64,000 bases of DNA from Spirosoma terrae. Lineage in GTDB: Bacteria > Bacteroidota > Bacteroidia > Cytophagales > Spirosomataceae. Positions within the stretch are counted from its first letter, which is position 1, and each line of letters opens with the position of its first letter. The DNA is taken from positions 496,001-560,000 of the forward strand of contig NZ_JAAFZH010000003.1 of the NCBI RefSeq assembly GCF_010435915.1, given 5' to 3'. A program made the position numbers and the translations under genes. The notes below the pieces were generated by a model. It had not been told where the DNA came from, searched no databases, and saw nothing but the letters and a program-made list of their open reading frames with translations. Shown here piece after piece: positions 51,804 through 60,432 of the stretch.

Positions 51804-53372
51804 ATGACGCTCACCGAGCTAAAAGAACGTATTAAAGAAGAGGTTGTCCTGCATGAAGGCGATCTGAAAGAATGGCAATGGCGCAGAAATGGGCTGCTTA
51901 CCGAAGCAGAGCAGGACGGTATTTCCTCTGCTGAATTTATGCGCCTGGTTAATGATGTAAGCTATCAGCTGGGCGGCCTTTTCCCGAAAATCAATGCCTT
52001 GAAAGCGACGGCAGAATCATACGCCCGAGCTGACAAAAAGAAACTTCACCCCATTCATATTGACGAAATCGTTACCGAAGCTGAGCGACTAACCCTCTCG
52101 CGTGAGTTCGTGACACAACGTTGGCTACCCGCTATTTTGGCTGCTATTCCCGACCCGCCCAAAACCGACGTCGAATCCGCTGTAACAGCTCCATCTCCCG
52201 TATCGGCACCGGTTGTCAATCCCGTGTTGAGCCGGGAAGAGGTTCGGCAGCAGATTGCTTCCCGGCTGGATATGTATAAGTCGGAAAGCACTATTCCGTC
52301 CTGGGCGTTGCGTGCGTTGCTGGAAACCATCAAGGCCGATGAATCGGTAGTCACCGAAGAAATCTTTTCCTATCTGGTCAATAATCTTTACAAAGCTGTA
52401 AAAGAGCCCCAGGGCAATACGTTGCGTGAACGGTTGGTCTCTTCCGATTGGCAGAACGTATTGTACCGTGCCAATCAGGAACCGGCTCCCGTGCCTGAAC
52501 CGTACCGGCCAGAACCTGTCCCGGCGATTAACGAGCCGCAGCCTGTTGTTCGATCGTTTACGGCCCAGCCAGCCCGGGTTTATCGGGGTGAACCCGTAAC
52601 CTTATCCTGGGAGGTAGAGAATTTGCTGGCGGTTACGATTGATGATCTGGGAACGGGCCTGTCTCCGCAGAATCGGGGATGGGTGAAGCCTACCAAAACC
52701 ACGGATTACACACTCTTCGATGTGAATAATAATCCACTCAGTACCGTTCGAGTTGAGGTGATACCACGCGACCGAAGCGGGGTGTATGGCGTTTTGTTTG
52801 CCCTGGCCCTGCTGGCTATTATTTACTGGTTTATCAAAGGCAATACGTCCAGGAGCGAGAAAGACGAAAGGCCCGAACCAAAGGCGAAAACCGAGCAAAC
52901 AACCACCCGTAAAAGAACGTCATCAACCTACGGCAATAGGAAACAGTCCAGATCGTCGGAACCTGATCCCGACGTAGCAACCGATAAACGGGAGCCAAAG
53001 TCCAACGCGTCAGAAACGGTGGCCACGAATACGCAAAAAAAAGAAGAGACCACCAGTAGTAAGCCTAAAGAAGAGAAGGTTCCCCGTGAGCCAGAAACCA
53101 GTAAGCCATCAGCTCCTGCTGATGCCCGATCTGGCAAATATGAGGAAGCATTCGGCAATAAGCCTTATGACAAGGTGGAGTTAGGCATTGACGAGCAGGG
53201 CTGGCGTCGGGCACGCAGCCACGGTCGCTGGGGCTTTATCAATGAGTTCGACGAGTGGGTGATTGAGCCCGAATATGAAGCTGTAACGCCATTTCGGGGT
53301 AATACGGCGTCGGTTTTTCTGAATGGCAAACTGATGACCATCAATCGGGCAGGGGAACTGGTCAGTAAATAA
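51804..53372 (+). CDS. Single-pass membrane protein with WG-like C-terminal domain
   Basis: About 522 residues. The ATG at 51804 is preferred because AAGAGG stands about ten bases upstream and because the ATG at 51780 abuts a stable hairpin arm; the longer form adds eight residues. Residues 1-160 are helical and charged, an Ig-like segment (SFTAQPARVYRGEPVTLSW) lies near 255-310, a membrane helix near 333-352 (YGVLFALALLAIIYWFI), a long Ser/Lys/Glu-rich linker follows, and the C-terminus (about 475-530) has a WG-type repeat: HGRWGFINEFDEWVIEPEYE. No catalytic motif. Last + strand gene of the cluster. Confidence 0.72.
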   Translation: MTLTELKERIKEEVVLHEGDLKEWQWRRNGLLTEAEQDGISSAEFMRLVNDVSYQLGGLFPKINALKATAESYARADKKKLHPIHIDEIVTEAERLTLSREFVTQRWLPAILAAIPDPPKTDVESAVTAPSPVSAPVVNPVLSREEVRQQIASRLDMYKSESTIPSWALRALLETIKADESVVTEEIFSYLVNNLYKAVKEPQGNTLRERLVSSDWQNVLYRANQEPAPVPEPYRPEPVPAINEPQPVVRSFTAQPARVYRGEPVTLSWEVENLLAVTIDDLGTGLSPQNRGWVKPTKTTDYTLFDVNNNPLSTVRVEVIPRDRSGVYGVLFALALLAIIYWFIKGNTSRSEKDERPEPKAKTEQTTTRKRTSSTYGNRKQSRSSEPDPDVATDKREPKSNASETVATNTQKKEETTSSKPKEEKVPREPETSKPSAPADARSGKYEEAFGNKPYDKVELGIDEQGWRRARSHGRWGFINEFDEWVIEPEYEAVTPFRGNTASVFLNGKLMTINRAGELVSK

Positions 53373-53380
53373 GTGTTTAT

Positions 53381-53465
53381 CAAGAACTGAAAGGGTGGTT
53401 TTTGGGTGGAATGCCATATCTCCAAGATATGGCATTCCACCCAAAAACCACCCTTTCAGTTCTTG
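53381..53465. repeat. 85-bp perfect inverted repeat between convergent operons
   Basis: Left arm 53381-53421 and right arm 53425-53465 are exact reverse complements over 41 bp with only CCA between them. The right arm includes the last codons and stop codon (TGA at 53456-53458 on the - strand) of the converging gene. It serves as a two-way terminator but is much longer than required, and the perfect match implies recent origin or strong maintenance. Confidence 0.9.
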
Positions 53466-55036
53466 TTTTCAGTCTGAACCTTTAAGTTCTGAAACTTGAC
53501 TGTTTTGGCGCTGGTAATAAATCCGATTTTAGTACCGCCGAACTTCCGGAAAACGTGGGGGCTATCCTGTACTTCTTCCCCGTTGATATAGAAGTGTAAC
53601 AGGTTCATTTCTTTCTTGATCATCAGTGTATTCCGTTCCCGGTTGACGCTTGTGCCGGAAGGAGTTGGTTTGCCAGGCATGTAGTTGGCAAACGTAGCGC
53701 CATTCGTCAGTGATTTTATCGATACCTGATTGGTACCAATCAGCCGGAACTGACAAAACGTATTCACATCTTTTACCCCCACCAGTAAGCCTCCATCAAT
53801 CTGAACGCCCGGTGGAACAATCATATCGGCCGTTATAGTGAACGACTCTGCTTTATTTAAATCGACGGAGGGCGGTAACGTTACGTAGCTCCGCGCCGGA
53901 TTTGGGGTCGTCAGGTTTGTTTTCTGGATGTAATAGCTCCCCTGCATGAGGTCGAGGTCATAGCCATTCTTTTGTCCCACTAGCCAGCGATTCTGATTAG
54001 TAGCGAATGATTCAATAAAGTTCGTTGAGCCTGAAGCTGCCTTGTCGACAGGTTTGGTCATTGGTGCCGTGTCGGGTGTGGGCGCATCGTTGAGTGCCGA
54101 AGCGGCAGACTGAACCGGCGCATCATTCCCCCAAGGACCTAACGTAACACTAAATTTCTGGAACGATGTCCAGTAGGCAGACGTAATGACGCCGATGTCG
54201 TTGCCAGCCAGTGGTTTAAACGGTTGTGGGCTAGTACGAATCTCCTGTTCATTGATGTAAAAGTGAAGGAAATTATCCTTACGACGAATGGTCAGGCGAT
54301 TCCGGTTGCGTTCAACAGGTACGCCGGGATTGAAGAATTCGCCGGTCATGTAGTTGCCGAGCGTTTGTCCATTTGCAACGTGAATCAATGAAGCCTCGCC
54401 TTTGCCGTTCAGGGTAAAGGCCGAAAAGTTCAGGGAATCGCGCACCCCAAACAGCACTCCACCCGTAGGTACCTTACCCGAATCGGCCAGTACGTCTACT
54501 TTGATCGTAAACAGATCCGCCGAATTCAGGTTAATATCGGCCGGTAATGCCACGTGGCTGAAGGCGATTTGGTGGGAAACTTTCCGTCGGCGGATCGTAT
54601 AGCGTCCCAGGCCAATCTGATAGTGATAATCACCACTATTACCCGCTTTCCAGCCGTTCCGATTGGTGACAAAATCGCCGGTAAAAGCAGGTCGAAAATC
54701 GGGCGACGTTGTTCTGGCCGAAGATGGATCAGGGCGGGTTACTGGAGCGCTGGATGGTGTTCGTTGCGAGTAGCCGGAATTGGGTGTCGTCGATTCGGCA
54801 GGAATGGATGGGGCTGTTGGTTGAACCGTCTCGGGGGGCGCTACGTTGGCTTGTGGATTCGGACGGGCAGTGGTTCGTGGCGCCGTTGAGCCTGATGGAG
54901 CGGCAGGCGTGAGTGAAACCTTCTGCCATTCGCTGGGTACTGAATAAATAAACGATCGTTCTCGCCGGGTTGACTGGGCTAAGCTGCTAATCGATAGCAT
55001 GATCAGCGCAGCGCTTATTAATAACAGTCGCATCAT
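53456..55036 (-). CDS. Secreted protein with two similar LamG/DUF1080-like domains
   Basis: A 526-residue exported protein (signal peptide LLLISAALIMLSISSLAQ). A Pro/Ser/Thr-rich stretch follows to about 110, then two matching domains, roughly 115-300 and 345-525, each carrying FxxDFVTNRNGWKAG or FIESFATNQNRWLVG, a YYIQK/RYTIRR turn, ITADMIVPPG / IKVDVLADSG and LHFYINxxEV. These look like LamG/concanavalin-like jelly-rolls of the DUF1080 group, which bind carbohydrate or protein. The gene starts 8 bp after the preceding one in its operon. Its stop lies inside the 85-bp inverted repeat. Confidence 0.78.
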   Translation of the reverse strand: MMRLLLISAALIMLSISSLAQSTRRERSFIYSVPSEWQKVSLTPAAPSGSTAPRTTARPNPQANVAPPETVQPTAPSIPAESTTPNSGYSQRTPSSAPVTRPDPSSARTTSPDFRPAFTGDFVTNRNGWKAGNSGDYHYQIGLGRYTIRRRKVSHQIAFSHVALPADINLNSADLFTIKVDVLADSGKVPTGGVLFGVRDSLNFSAFTLNGKGEASLIHVANGQTLGNYMTGEFFNPGVPVERNRNRLTIRRKDNFLHFYINEQEIRTSPQPFKPLAGNDIGVITSAYWTSFQKFSVTLGPWGNDAPVQSAASALNDAPTPDTAPMTKPVDKAASGSTNFIESFATNQNRWLVGQKNGYDLDLMQGSYYIQKTNLTTPNPARSYVTLPPSVDLNKAESFTITADMIVPPGVQIDGGLLVGVKDVNTFCQFRLIGTNQVSIKSLTNGATFANYMPGKPTPSGTSVNRERNTLMIKKEMNLLHFYINGEEVQDSPHVFRKFGGTKIGFITSAKTVKFQNLKVQTENKN

Positions 55037-55044
55037 GTAATTTC

Positions 55045-55968
55045 TTAAAATGAGTATCGGAAAACGGCTGTCGGCTGCCCTGACTGTAGACCGGGCGATA
55101 CCGTAACGGATTGCAGCCGTCGGGCTTCTTTTTTGAGCTGATTATTACGTAACCCTTTTAAAAAGGTCAGCACAACATCGGCAGCCGCCACGACCAAAGC
55201 ACCGCGGGTGGCCAGGAAGTAACGATGGTGGTGCTGATTGGCAGTCGCATAATAGGGTTCGGCTGCCGTAGCGTTCTTTTGTTGTTCATAGATCGCAAAC
55301 GCATCCTGCGCTTTTCCCCGTTCAATAATTCCGTAGGCAAGCAGGCCATAACAACCTACTGCAATGAACGGACGCAGGCCAATTTTAGGTCCGGGTTGTT
55401 GCACAAAAATGTTGCCTACGCCTGGGGCAACGGCTGACAGCAAAGCCCAGGCGGGGCCGGCATAACGGTCTCTAAAAGGAAGGGCGGGGTCTACAGGCGT
55501 TGTTGACGTTGGAGGAGTGTATGGGTTCGTAAGAGGTGGCTGTGTTTGTTGGGGCGACTCCGTTCGGATCGGTTTGTCTGATCCCGTATCGGGTTGAGAT
55601 GGAGTAGGGGATGACGCTATCGTATTGGTGGGCGTAACGCCTGTTTTGACACGGACAATAGCCTGAATTTCTTCATTGAGTGGGTAGCCATTGCCAAGGG
55701 CATTCCAGATAATTCGGCGGTCAGAACCAGCCACTACGCGCATGCCCACATCGCCCCGAACAAATTGAGGCAGAATTTGTAATGATCCACGGACGCGGCT
55801 ACGAACATCGAAATAAATAGAATCGCCGGGTCGTGCGTTAACCAGGTCGTATCGTATTTCCAGATTAGCCGAATCGAGTGCTCGTAACCGAATATTACGA
55901 ACGCGCTCCTGCCCAAAGCTGGGGAAATACAGGTAAAGGCAGAGGATGAACGAAAGAAGCAGGCGCAT
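55045..55968 (-). CDS. Membrane protein with N-terminal Ig-like domain, unknown
   Basis: A 307-residue exported/membrane protein. The signal peptide (LLSFILCLYLYFPSFGQ) is followed by a beta domain with QERVRNIRLRALDSANLEIRY and a GDVGMRVVAGSDRRIIWNA segment seen in Bacteroidota proteins with Ig-like openings, then a Pro/Thr linker, and from about residue 175 several hydrophobic segments (AWALLSAVAPGVGNIFV, PFIAVGCYGLLAYGI). So it is exported and then anchored in the membrane. It starts 6 bp after the PKD lipoprotein gene. Function unknown. Confidence 0.72.
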   Translation of the reverse strand: MRLLLSFILCLYLYFPSFGQERVRNIRLRALDSANLEIRYDLVNARPGDSIYFDVRSRVRGSLQILPQFVRGDVGMRVVAGSDRRIIWNALGNGYPLNEEIQAIVRVKTGVTPTNTIASSPTPSQPDTGSDKPIRTESPQQTQPPLTNPYTPPTSTTPVDPALPFRDRYAGPAWALLSAVAPGVGNIFVQQPGPKIGLRPFIAVGCYGLLAYGIIERGKAQDAFAIYEQQKNATAAEPYYATANQHHHRYFLATRGALVVAAADVVLTFLKGLRNNQLKKEARRLQSVTVSPGLQSGQPTAVFRYSF

Positions 55969-55974
55969 AATAAA

Positions 55975-56310
55975 TCAGTTACTGACAGTAATTTGGCGAG
56001 TGACCCTAAACGTATCGTCGCATTTATTGACAAGGACAAGCGTAACGGTATATGTACCGGCTTTGTCGTAATTGTAGGTTACACGCGTTCCTGAGCGGTT
56101 TATACTTTTGCCATCGCCCGCATCCCAGCCAATAGCACCAATGTCGCCCTGCGGATTCTCCAGAAAAAAAGTTACATCGAGCTGATCCGATGTGAAACCA
56201 ATACCTGCCTGGGGCTTAACACAGACTGGGAAGCTTTTTCGCTCTAAATCAAAAGGTTCACATCCTGTTACGACAAGAAGCAACAACCCCCAAACGGACC
56301 GTTTTATCAT
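55975..56310 (-). CDS. Small PKD-domain lipoprotein
   Basis: A 111-residue lipoprotein: LLLLVVTGC places the lipidated cysteine at residue 17. The rest is one PKD-type beta-sandwich: DVTFFLENPQGDIGAIGWDAGDG (central part GAIGWDAGDGKS) and TVTYNYDKAGTYTVTLVL-like strands near the C-terminus. PKD domains bind protein or carbohydrate at the cell surface. It is first in a three-gene operon. Confidence 0.78.
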   Translation of the reverse strand: MIKRSVWGLLLLVVTGCEPFDLERKSFPVCVKPQAGIGFTSDQLDVTFFLENPQGDIGAIGWDAGDGKSINRSGTRVTYNYDKAGTYTVTLVLVNKCDDTFRVTRQITVSN

Positions 56311-56429
56311 GAGTTTCGATGGATTCAGAGCAAATTAAGCAATATTATGGGAATGGATGGCCGTTTGACTGATAAATCGGTCTGGAGGTTTGGATACAGG
56401 ACATGTTCTGTTTAACCAGAGGCAACCTC

Positions 56430-56502
56430 TTTTTTTGACAGGATTTACCGGGTAAAACAGGATTATTCTACAAACTGATTCCTGTAAATCCTGTCAAAAA
56501 AA
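56430..56502. repeat. Inverted repeat, possible dispersed CCTGTCAAAT-type element
   Basis: Two exact 19-bp complements (56430-56448 and 56484-56502) around 35 bp. The core GACAGGATTTAC/GTAAATCCTGTC resembles short repeats that occur in many copies in Bacteroidota genomes; whether it is one of those families cannot be told from one window. Confidence 0.5.
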
Positions 56503-56534
56503 TAGGCCTGTCCTGCGGGTCAACGCGTTCGGAC

Positions 56535-56566
56535 TTTGTCGAAAAACAATAATTTTTTTAAATTTA
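56535..56566 (+). promoter_or_regulatory. Candidate promoter of the hybrid histidine kinase
   Basis: TTTG (56535-56538) and TAAATTTA (56559-56566) with 20 bp between them resemble the -33/-7 pattern, the last base deviating from TAnnTTTG. The ATG is at 56624. Confidence 0.35.
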
Positions 56567-56623
56567 GAGAGTAGGATAAGTGAATGCCTATCTTGCCAAT
56601 CGATCACTCACTGACTTTGTATT

Positions 56624-59600
56624 ATGCGCTGGTCCGCAAAAACTAAAGATGAATTAGTAGCCGAAATTCAGCGGCTGCATCACGAACGCGACGGGGCCAC
56701 AACGGCTGATGCGGTGTCGCATACCGATGTACGCCAGACGCTCGATCAACTGAATATGATTGGGGTTACGGTAGCGCACGATGGTACGCTAAGCTACGTA
56801 AACCCATACACCTACCGCGTTACAGCCTGGCAACCGTCCGATATTGTTGGTAACAATTTCTTCGATGTGTTTATCCCTGCCTCCGACCGGGCCCGCCTGG
56901 AGATGGAGTTCGAAGAAGCGCTTAGCAAACGGGGAACGCCCGAAACAAAGGAAATCAGTTTACTGACACGTAGTGGTGCTGTCCGTAATGTTCAGCTCAA
57001 CTCGTTTGTTATCAATCCGTCAGAAGAGAACGCCGATCAGTCGGACGTAGCGTCGTTTACGCTTATTGGCGAAGATGTTACCAACAAAAGACGGGTGGCG
57101 TCGGCGCTGTCGAACACCAATGCGCAGTTGCAGGATTTGGTCGATAATACGTCCGATCTGATTCAACTGCTTACGCTGGATGGTAAATTCATTTTCGTAA
57201 ACCGGGCCTGGCGCGATTCGCTGGGGTATGGTTCGGATGAAATTGCCGCGCTGAACCTGCGCGACGTGTTACATCCCGATTATGCCGACAGTACGTTATC
57301 GCTGCTGCAACGAATTCAGAATGGCGACAAACTGCCGTATTTCGAAACTGTTTTCCGAACCAAAGCGGGGAAGACAATCTTCCTGTCGGGAAGCGTCAAT
57401 TGTCGATTCGATAATGGTCGGCCTACTGCTTTCCGATGCATTCTGCACGATACAACCGGCCGGATTCGCGCCGAAAAATCGCAGAAACTCTATTACAGCA
57501 TTGCCAACTGGACGATCAATACGACCAATCTGGACGAGTTTTATCATAAAATTCATGAAGAGCTGGGCAACATCATCGATGCCCGCAACTTCTTCATTGC
57601 GCTTTATGACCCCAGCAAAACCTATCTGTCGTTTCCGTACTACGTCGATGAGTATTTCGGCGGGAATATGCGTTTCACGAAACGTAAAATCGGGAATGGG
57701 CTGACCGAGTATACGATTCATGCCAATAAACCCCTGTTCCTTTACGAGAAAGACATTCGTCGACTGGCCGAAGAGCATAAGATTGACCTCTATGGTCAGC
57801 TTCAGCCACAGGTGATGCTGACGGCACCGTTACGAATCGGGGATGAAATTACCGGGATCATTGGGGTTAAGTCCTACGATGATCCGCATATCTACGGTCC
57901 TCGCGATCTGGAGCTTCTGGAGTTTATTTCGGGACAGGTGGCACTGGCCATTGCCCGTAAGCAGTCGGAGGCCGCTCTCGATAAGCAAAATGCCCGGCTG
58001 AACGCTATTTTTGATAGTAGTACGTACCTGATCTGGTCGATCAACAAGGCATTACAGCTTACCTCGTTCAATAAAAACTATACCCGACTGATTGAGTATC
58101 AGCTGGATATGAGCCCTACCATCCAGGCCAGCGTTCCGAAACTGGGCTGGCAGATGATCGGGGAGGAAAACCGCAAACTGCTGGCCGAAAAATACCGGCA
58201 GGCGTTTCGCGGATTCCCGCAAAACTTTGAGCTTCACTTTGAAACCATTCGGGGCGAAACGTACCTGGAGTTTCATTTGAACCCGATTTTGCTGGCGGGT
58301 GGCGTCATTGAGGAAGTATCGGGCATAGCCCGCGATATCACCAACCGTAAACGGGCTGAAATTGCGACCCGGCAGAGTGAAGAGAAGTTCCGGGGTATAT
58401 TCGAGAACCTGCAGGATATTTATGTTCGGGTGGATCGAAAGGGACGTATCACCATGGTCAGTCCGTCGGTTTTCAAACGAATGGGCTACACGCCCGAAGA
58501 AGTACTGGGGCAGGATGCCATCCAGTTCGTTGTCGATAAGAGTGTCATTCATCACGCCATGTTCAAGCTTGGCCGTACCCACAGCCTGCGCAATTTCGAA
58601 GTGAGTATGCGTCGGAAAGATGGTACGGAGCGGCAGTTTATGTTCAATATGCTGTTGCTGAAAGATGAACAGGGCGAGTATTCGGTGGTGGCTGTGCTGG
58701 CCCGCGACATCACCGAACTAAAACGGCAGGCGGCCGAGCTGGTGAAAGCCCGCGATGAAGCGGAACGTTCGCTAAAAGTGAAAGAGCGCTTCCTGGCCAA
58801 TATGAGCCACGAAATTCGGACACCAATGAACGGAGTTATCGGCATGATAGACCTCCTGAACGACACCCGGCTCGATGAGGAACAACGTAGTTACGTTAAA
58901 ACCATTAAACGCTCCTCGGAAACGCTACTGAATATCCTGAACGACATTCTCGATCTGTCAAAAATCGAGGCCGGGAAAATGGTGCTCCACGAGTCGCCGG
59001 TAGCGTTTCAGGAAATCTTTGAAAAGCTCATAGCCTTATTTGGGCAGCAGGCGAATTCTAAAAATAACCAGTTAACGTATCATATTAGTCCAGACTTGCC
59101 AACGTTCGTGATTGCCGATCAGACCCGATTGCTGCAAATTCTGTCGAATCTGACATCGAATGCGATCAAGTTTACCGAAAACGGTACGGTACAGGTGAAC
59201 GCATCGCTGATTAGTAAGCGTGGGAAATTCAACCGAATTCGGGTCGACGTAAAGGATTCAGGTATTGGCATTTCGCCCGAAAATATCAATCTGTTGTTCA
59301 ACTCATTCAGCCAGGTTGATACGTCGTCGCGGAAATCGTTCGGGGGAACGGGGCTGGGTCTGGCGATTTCAAAAGAACTCGCTCACCTGATGAAAGGAGA
59401 GGTCGGTGTGGAGTCGGAGGTTGGTTCGGGCAGTACGTTCTGGTTTACGATCGAACTGAAAGAAACAGCCATTAGTCCAACACCCCAGACGACCGAAGTG
59501 GCCGAGATTGCGCTGGCCAATTTCTTCAGCGACTACCATCCGAACGTACTGCTCGTTGATGATAATGCTGTTAACCGGAAAGTCGCGAGCGAAATTCTCC

Positions 59601-60328
59601 GGAAAGCAGGTTGTGTCGTCACAACGGCCGATAGCGGACCTGCCGCCATTCGGGAAGTAGAGAAAGCGGAAGAAAGTAAACGTAGCGGGGAGTTTGCCGG
59701 ATTTGATGTCATTTTTATGGACATTCAGATGCCGGACATGGACGGCGTAGAAACGACCCGGAACCTGCGGGAAAAGTTTGGCAAAAGTTTACCGACCATC
59801 GTGGCCATGACAGCCTACTCCATGCGCGAAGATCGGGAACGGTTCATCAGTCAGGGGTTAGACGATTATATAGCCAAGCCCATACGGGCACAAAGTCTGA
59901 TCGCGAAAGTGAAGGAAATTGCTGATGCCAGCCGATCCAGGCAGCAGGCAATTGCGGCTCAGCAACCGAAGCCCATTGCTACGTTGGCCGAGCCATCGCT
60001 TCCCGTTATTGATGCGGAAATCGTAGGGCAACTGCGCGATATTGGCGGCCAGGAGCTGGTCGATAGTATCATGGAAGAGTTTGTGGTGGAGGCATCTGAC
60101 CTGGTGAAAGGCTCGGTGGATGCGTATGCACTGGGCGATATACCCACGGTGAAAAGTCATCTGCATACCCTCAAAGGAAGCGCCGGTACAATTGGTGTAG
60201 CCCGCGTAGCTGATATTGCCCGTACTGCCGAAGGGAAACTGAAAGTAAACGATACCAGCGGCCTGGGCGAAGCTCTACAGGCATTGGAGCAGGAGTTCGA
60301 TGCTTTTCTGCAGGAGGTGAAAAAATAG
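56624..60328 (+). CDS. Hybrid sensor histidine kinase (PAS-PAS-GAF-PAS-PAS-HisKA-HATPase-REC-HPt)
   Basis: A 1234-residue phosphorelay protein with no membrane helix, so a cytoplasmic sensor. PAS domains start near 40 and 165, then a GAF domain near 290-445, then two more PAS domains near 450 and 590. The kinase core has H729 in NMSHEIRTPMNGVIG, the N-box LSNLTSNAIKFT, G1 DVKDSGIGIS and G2 FGGTGLGLAISKEL. A receiver follows with D1033 (VIFMDIQMPDMDG) and the C-terminus is an HPt domain with H1181 (HLHTLKGSAG). Phosphate can thus travel His-Asp-His inside one protein to an external regulator; the stand-alone receiver at 61.2 kb is a possible partner. GAF and PAS ligands are unknown. Confidence 0.95.
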   Translation: MRWSAKTKDELVAEIQRLHHERDGATTADAVSHTDVRQTLDQLNMIGVTVAHDGTLSYVNPYTYRVTAWQPSDIVGNNFFDVFIPASDRARLEMEFEEALSKRGTPETKEISLLTRSGAVRNVQLNSFVINPSEENADQSDVASFTLIGEDVTNKRRVASALSNTNAQLQDLVDNTSDLIQLLTLDGKFIFVNRAWRDSLGYGSDEIAALNLRDVLHPDYADSTLSLLQRIQNGDKLPYFETVFRTKAGKTIFLSGSVNCRFDNGRPTAFRCILHDTTGRIRAEKSQKLYYSIANWTINTTNLDEFYHKIHEELGNIIDARNFFIALYDPSKTYLSFPYYVDEYFGGNMRFTKRKIGNGLTEYTIHANKPLFLYEKDIRRLAEEHKIDLYGQLQPQVMLTAPLRIGDEITGIIGVKSYDDPHIYGPRDLELLEFISGQVALAIARKQSEAALDKQNARLNAIFDSSTYLIWSINKALQLTSFNKNYTRLIEYQLDMSPTIQASVPKLGWQMIGEENRKLLAEKYRQAFRGFPQNFELHFETIRGETYLEFHLNPILLAGGVIEEVSGIARDITNRKRAEIATRQSEEKFRGIFENLQDIYVRVDRKGRITMVSPSVFKRMGYTPEEVLGQDAIQFVVDKSVIHHAMFKLGRTHSLRNFEVSMRRKDGTERQFMFNMLLLKDEQGEYSVVAVLARDITELKRQAAELVKARDEAERSLKVKERFLANMSHEIRTPMNGVIGMIDLLNDTRLDEEQRSYVKTIKRSSETLLNILNDILDLSKIEAGKMVLHESPVAFQEIFEKLIALFGQQANSKNNQLTYHISPDLPTFVIADQTRLLQILSNLTSNAIKFTENGTVQVNASLISKRGKFNRIRVDVKDSGIGISPENINLLFNSFSQVDTSSRKSFGGTGLGLAISKELAHLMKGEVGVESEVGSGSTFWFTIELKETAISPTPQTTEVAEIALANFFSDYHPNVLLVDDNAVNRKVASEILRKAGCVVTTADSGPAAIREVEKAEESKRSGEFAGFDVIFMDIQMPDMDGVETTRNLREKFGKSLPTIVAMTAYSMREDRERFISQGLDDYIAKPIRAQSLIAKVKEIADASRSRQQAIAAQQPKPIATLAEPSLPVIDAEIVGQLRDIGGQELVDSIMEEFVVEASDLVKGSVDAYALGDIPTVKSHLHTLKGSAGTIGVARVADIARTAEGKLKVNDTSGLGEALQALEQEFDAFLQEVKK

Positions 60329-60421
60329 TTTATGGTTTATAGTGGCTGACGCCAGATAATTACTGACGCGTCAGCCACTATAAACTATAAACTATAAACT
60401 ATAAACTATAAACTATAAACT
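60329..60421. repeat. Heptamer-flanked hairpin element, copy 2, with tandem CTATAAA
   Basis: Left arm 60335-60352 and right arm 60368-60385 pair exactly over 18 bp (GTTTATAGTGGCTGACGC) around a 15-bp loop. The right side continues as six full tandem copies of CTATAAA from 60378 to 60419. The core GCGTCAGCCACT with TAAACT is shared with the 45541-45640 element. It lies just after the kinase stop and before the convergent small gene, so it may serve as terminator. Confidence 0.7.
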
Positions 60422-60432
60422 CTGAACGTCCC

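Larger units (their letters stand above)
56311..56623. other. Divergent intergenic region before the histidine kinase
   Basis: 313 bp. It holds the start region of the PKD operon, an inverted repeat TTTTTTTGACAGGATTTAC (56430-56448) with its exact complement at 56484-56502 and a 35-bp loop, and, nearer the kinase, TTTG at 56535-56538 and TAAATTTA at 56559-56566, a reasonable promoter pair with 20-bp spacing. No gene seen. Confidence 0.5.

Noticed and set aside
60378-60421. Tandem CTATAAA run considered as a CRISPR remnant
   Set aside because: Unit is only 7 bp, with no spacers and no cas genes; it is a simple repeat.
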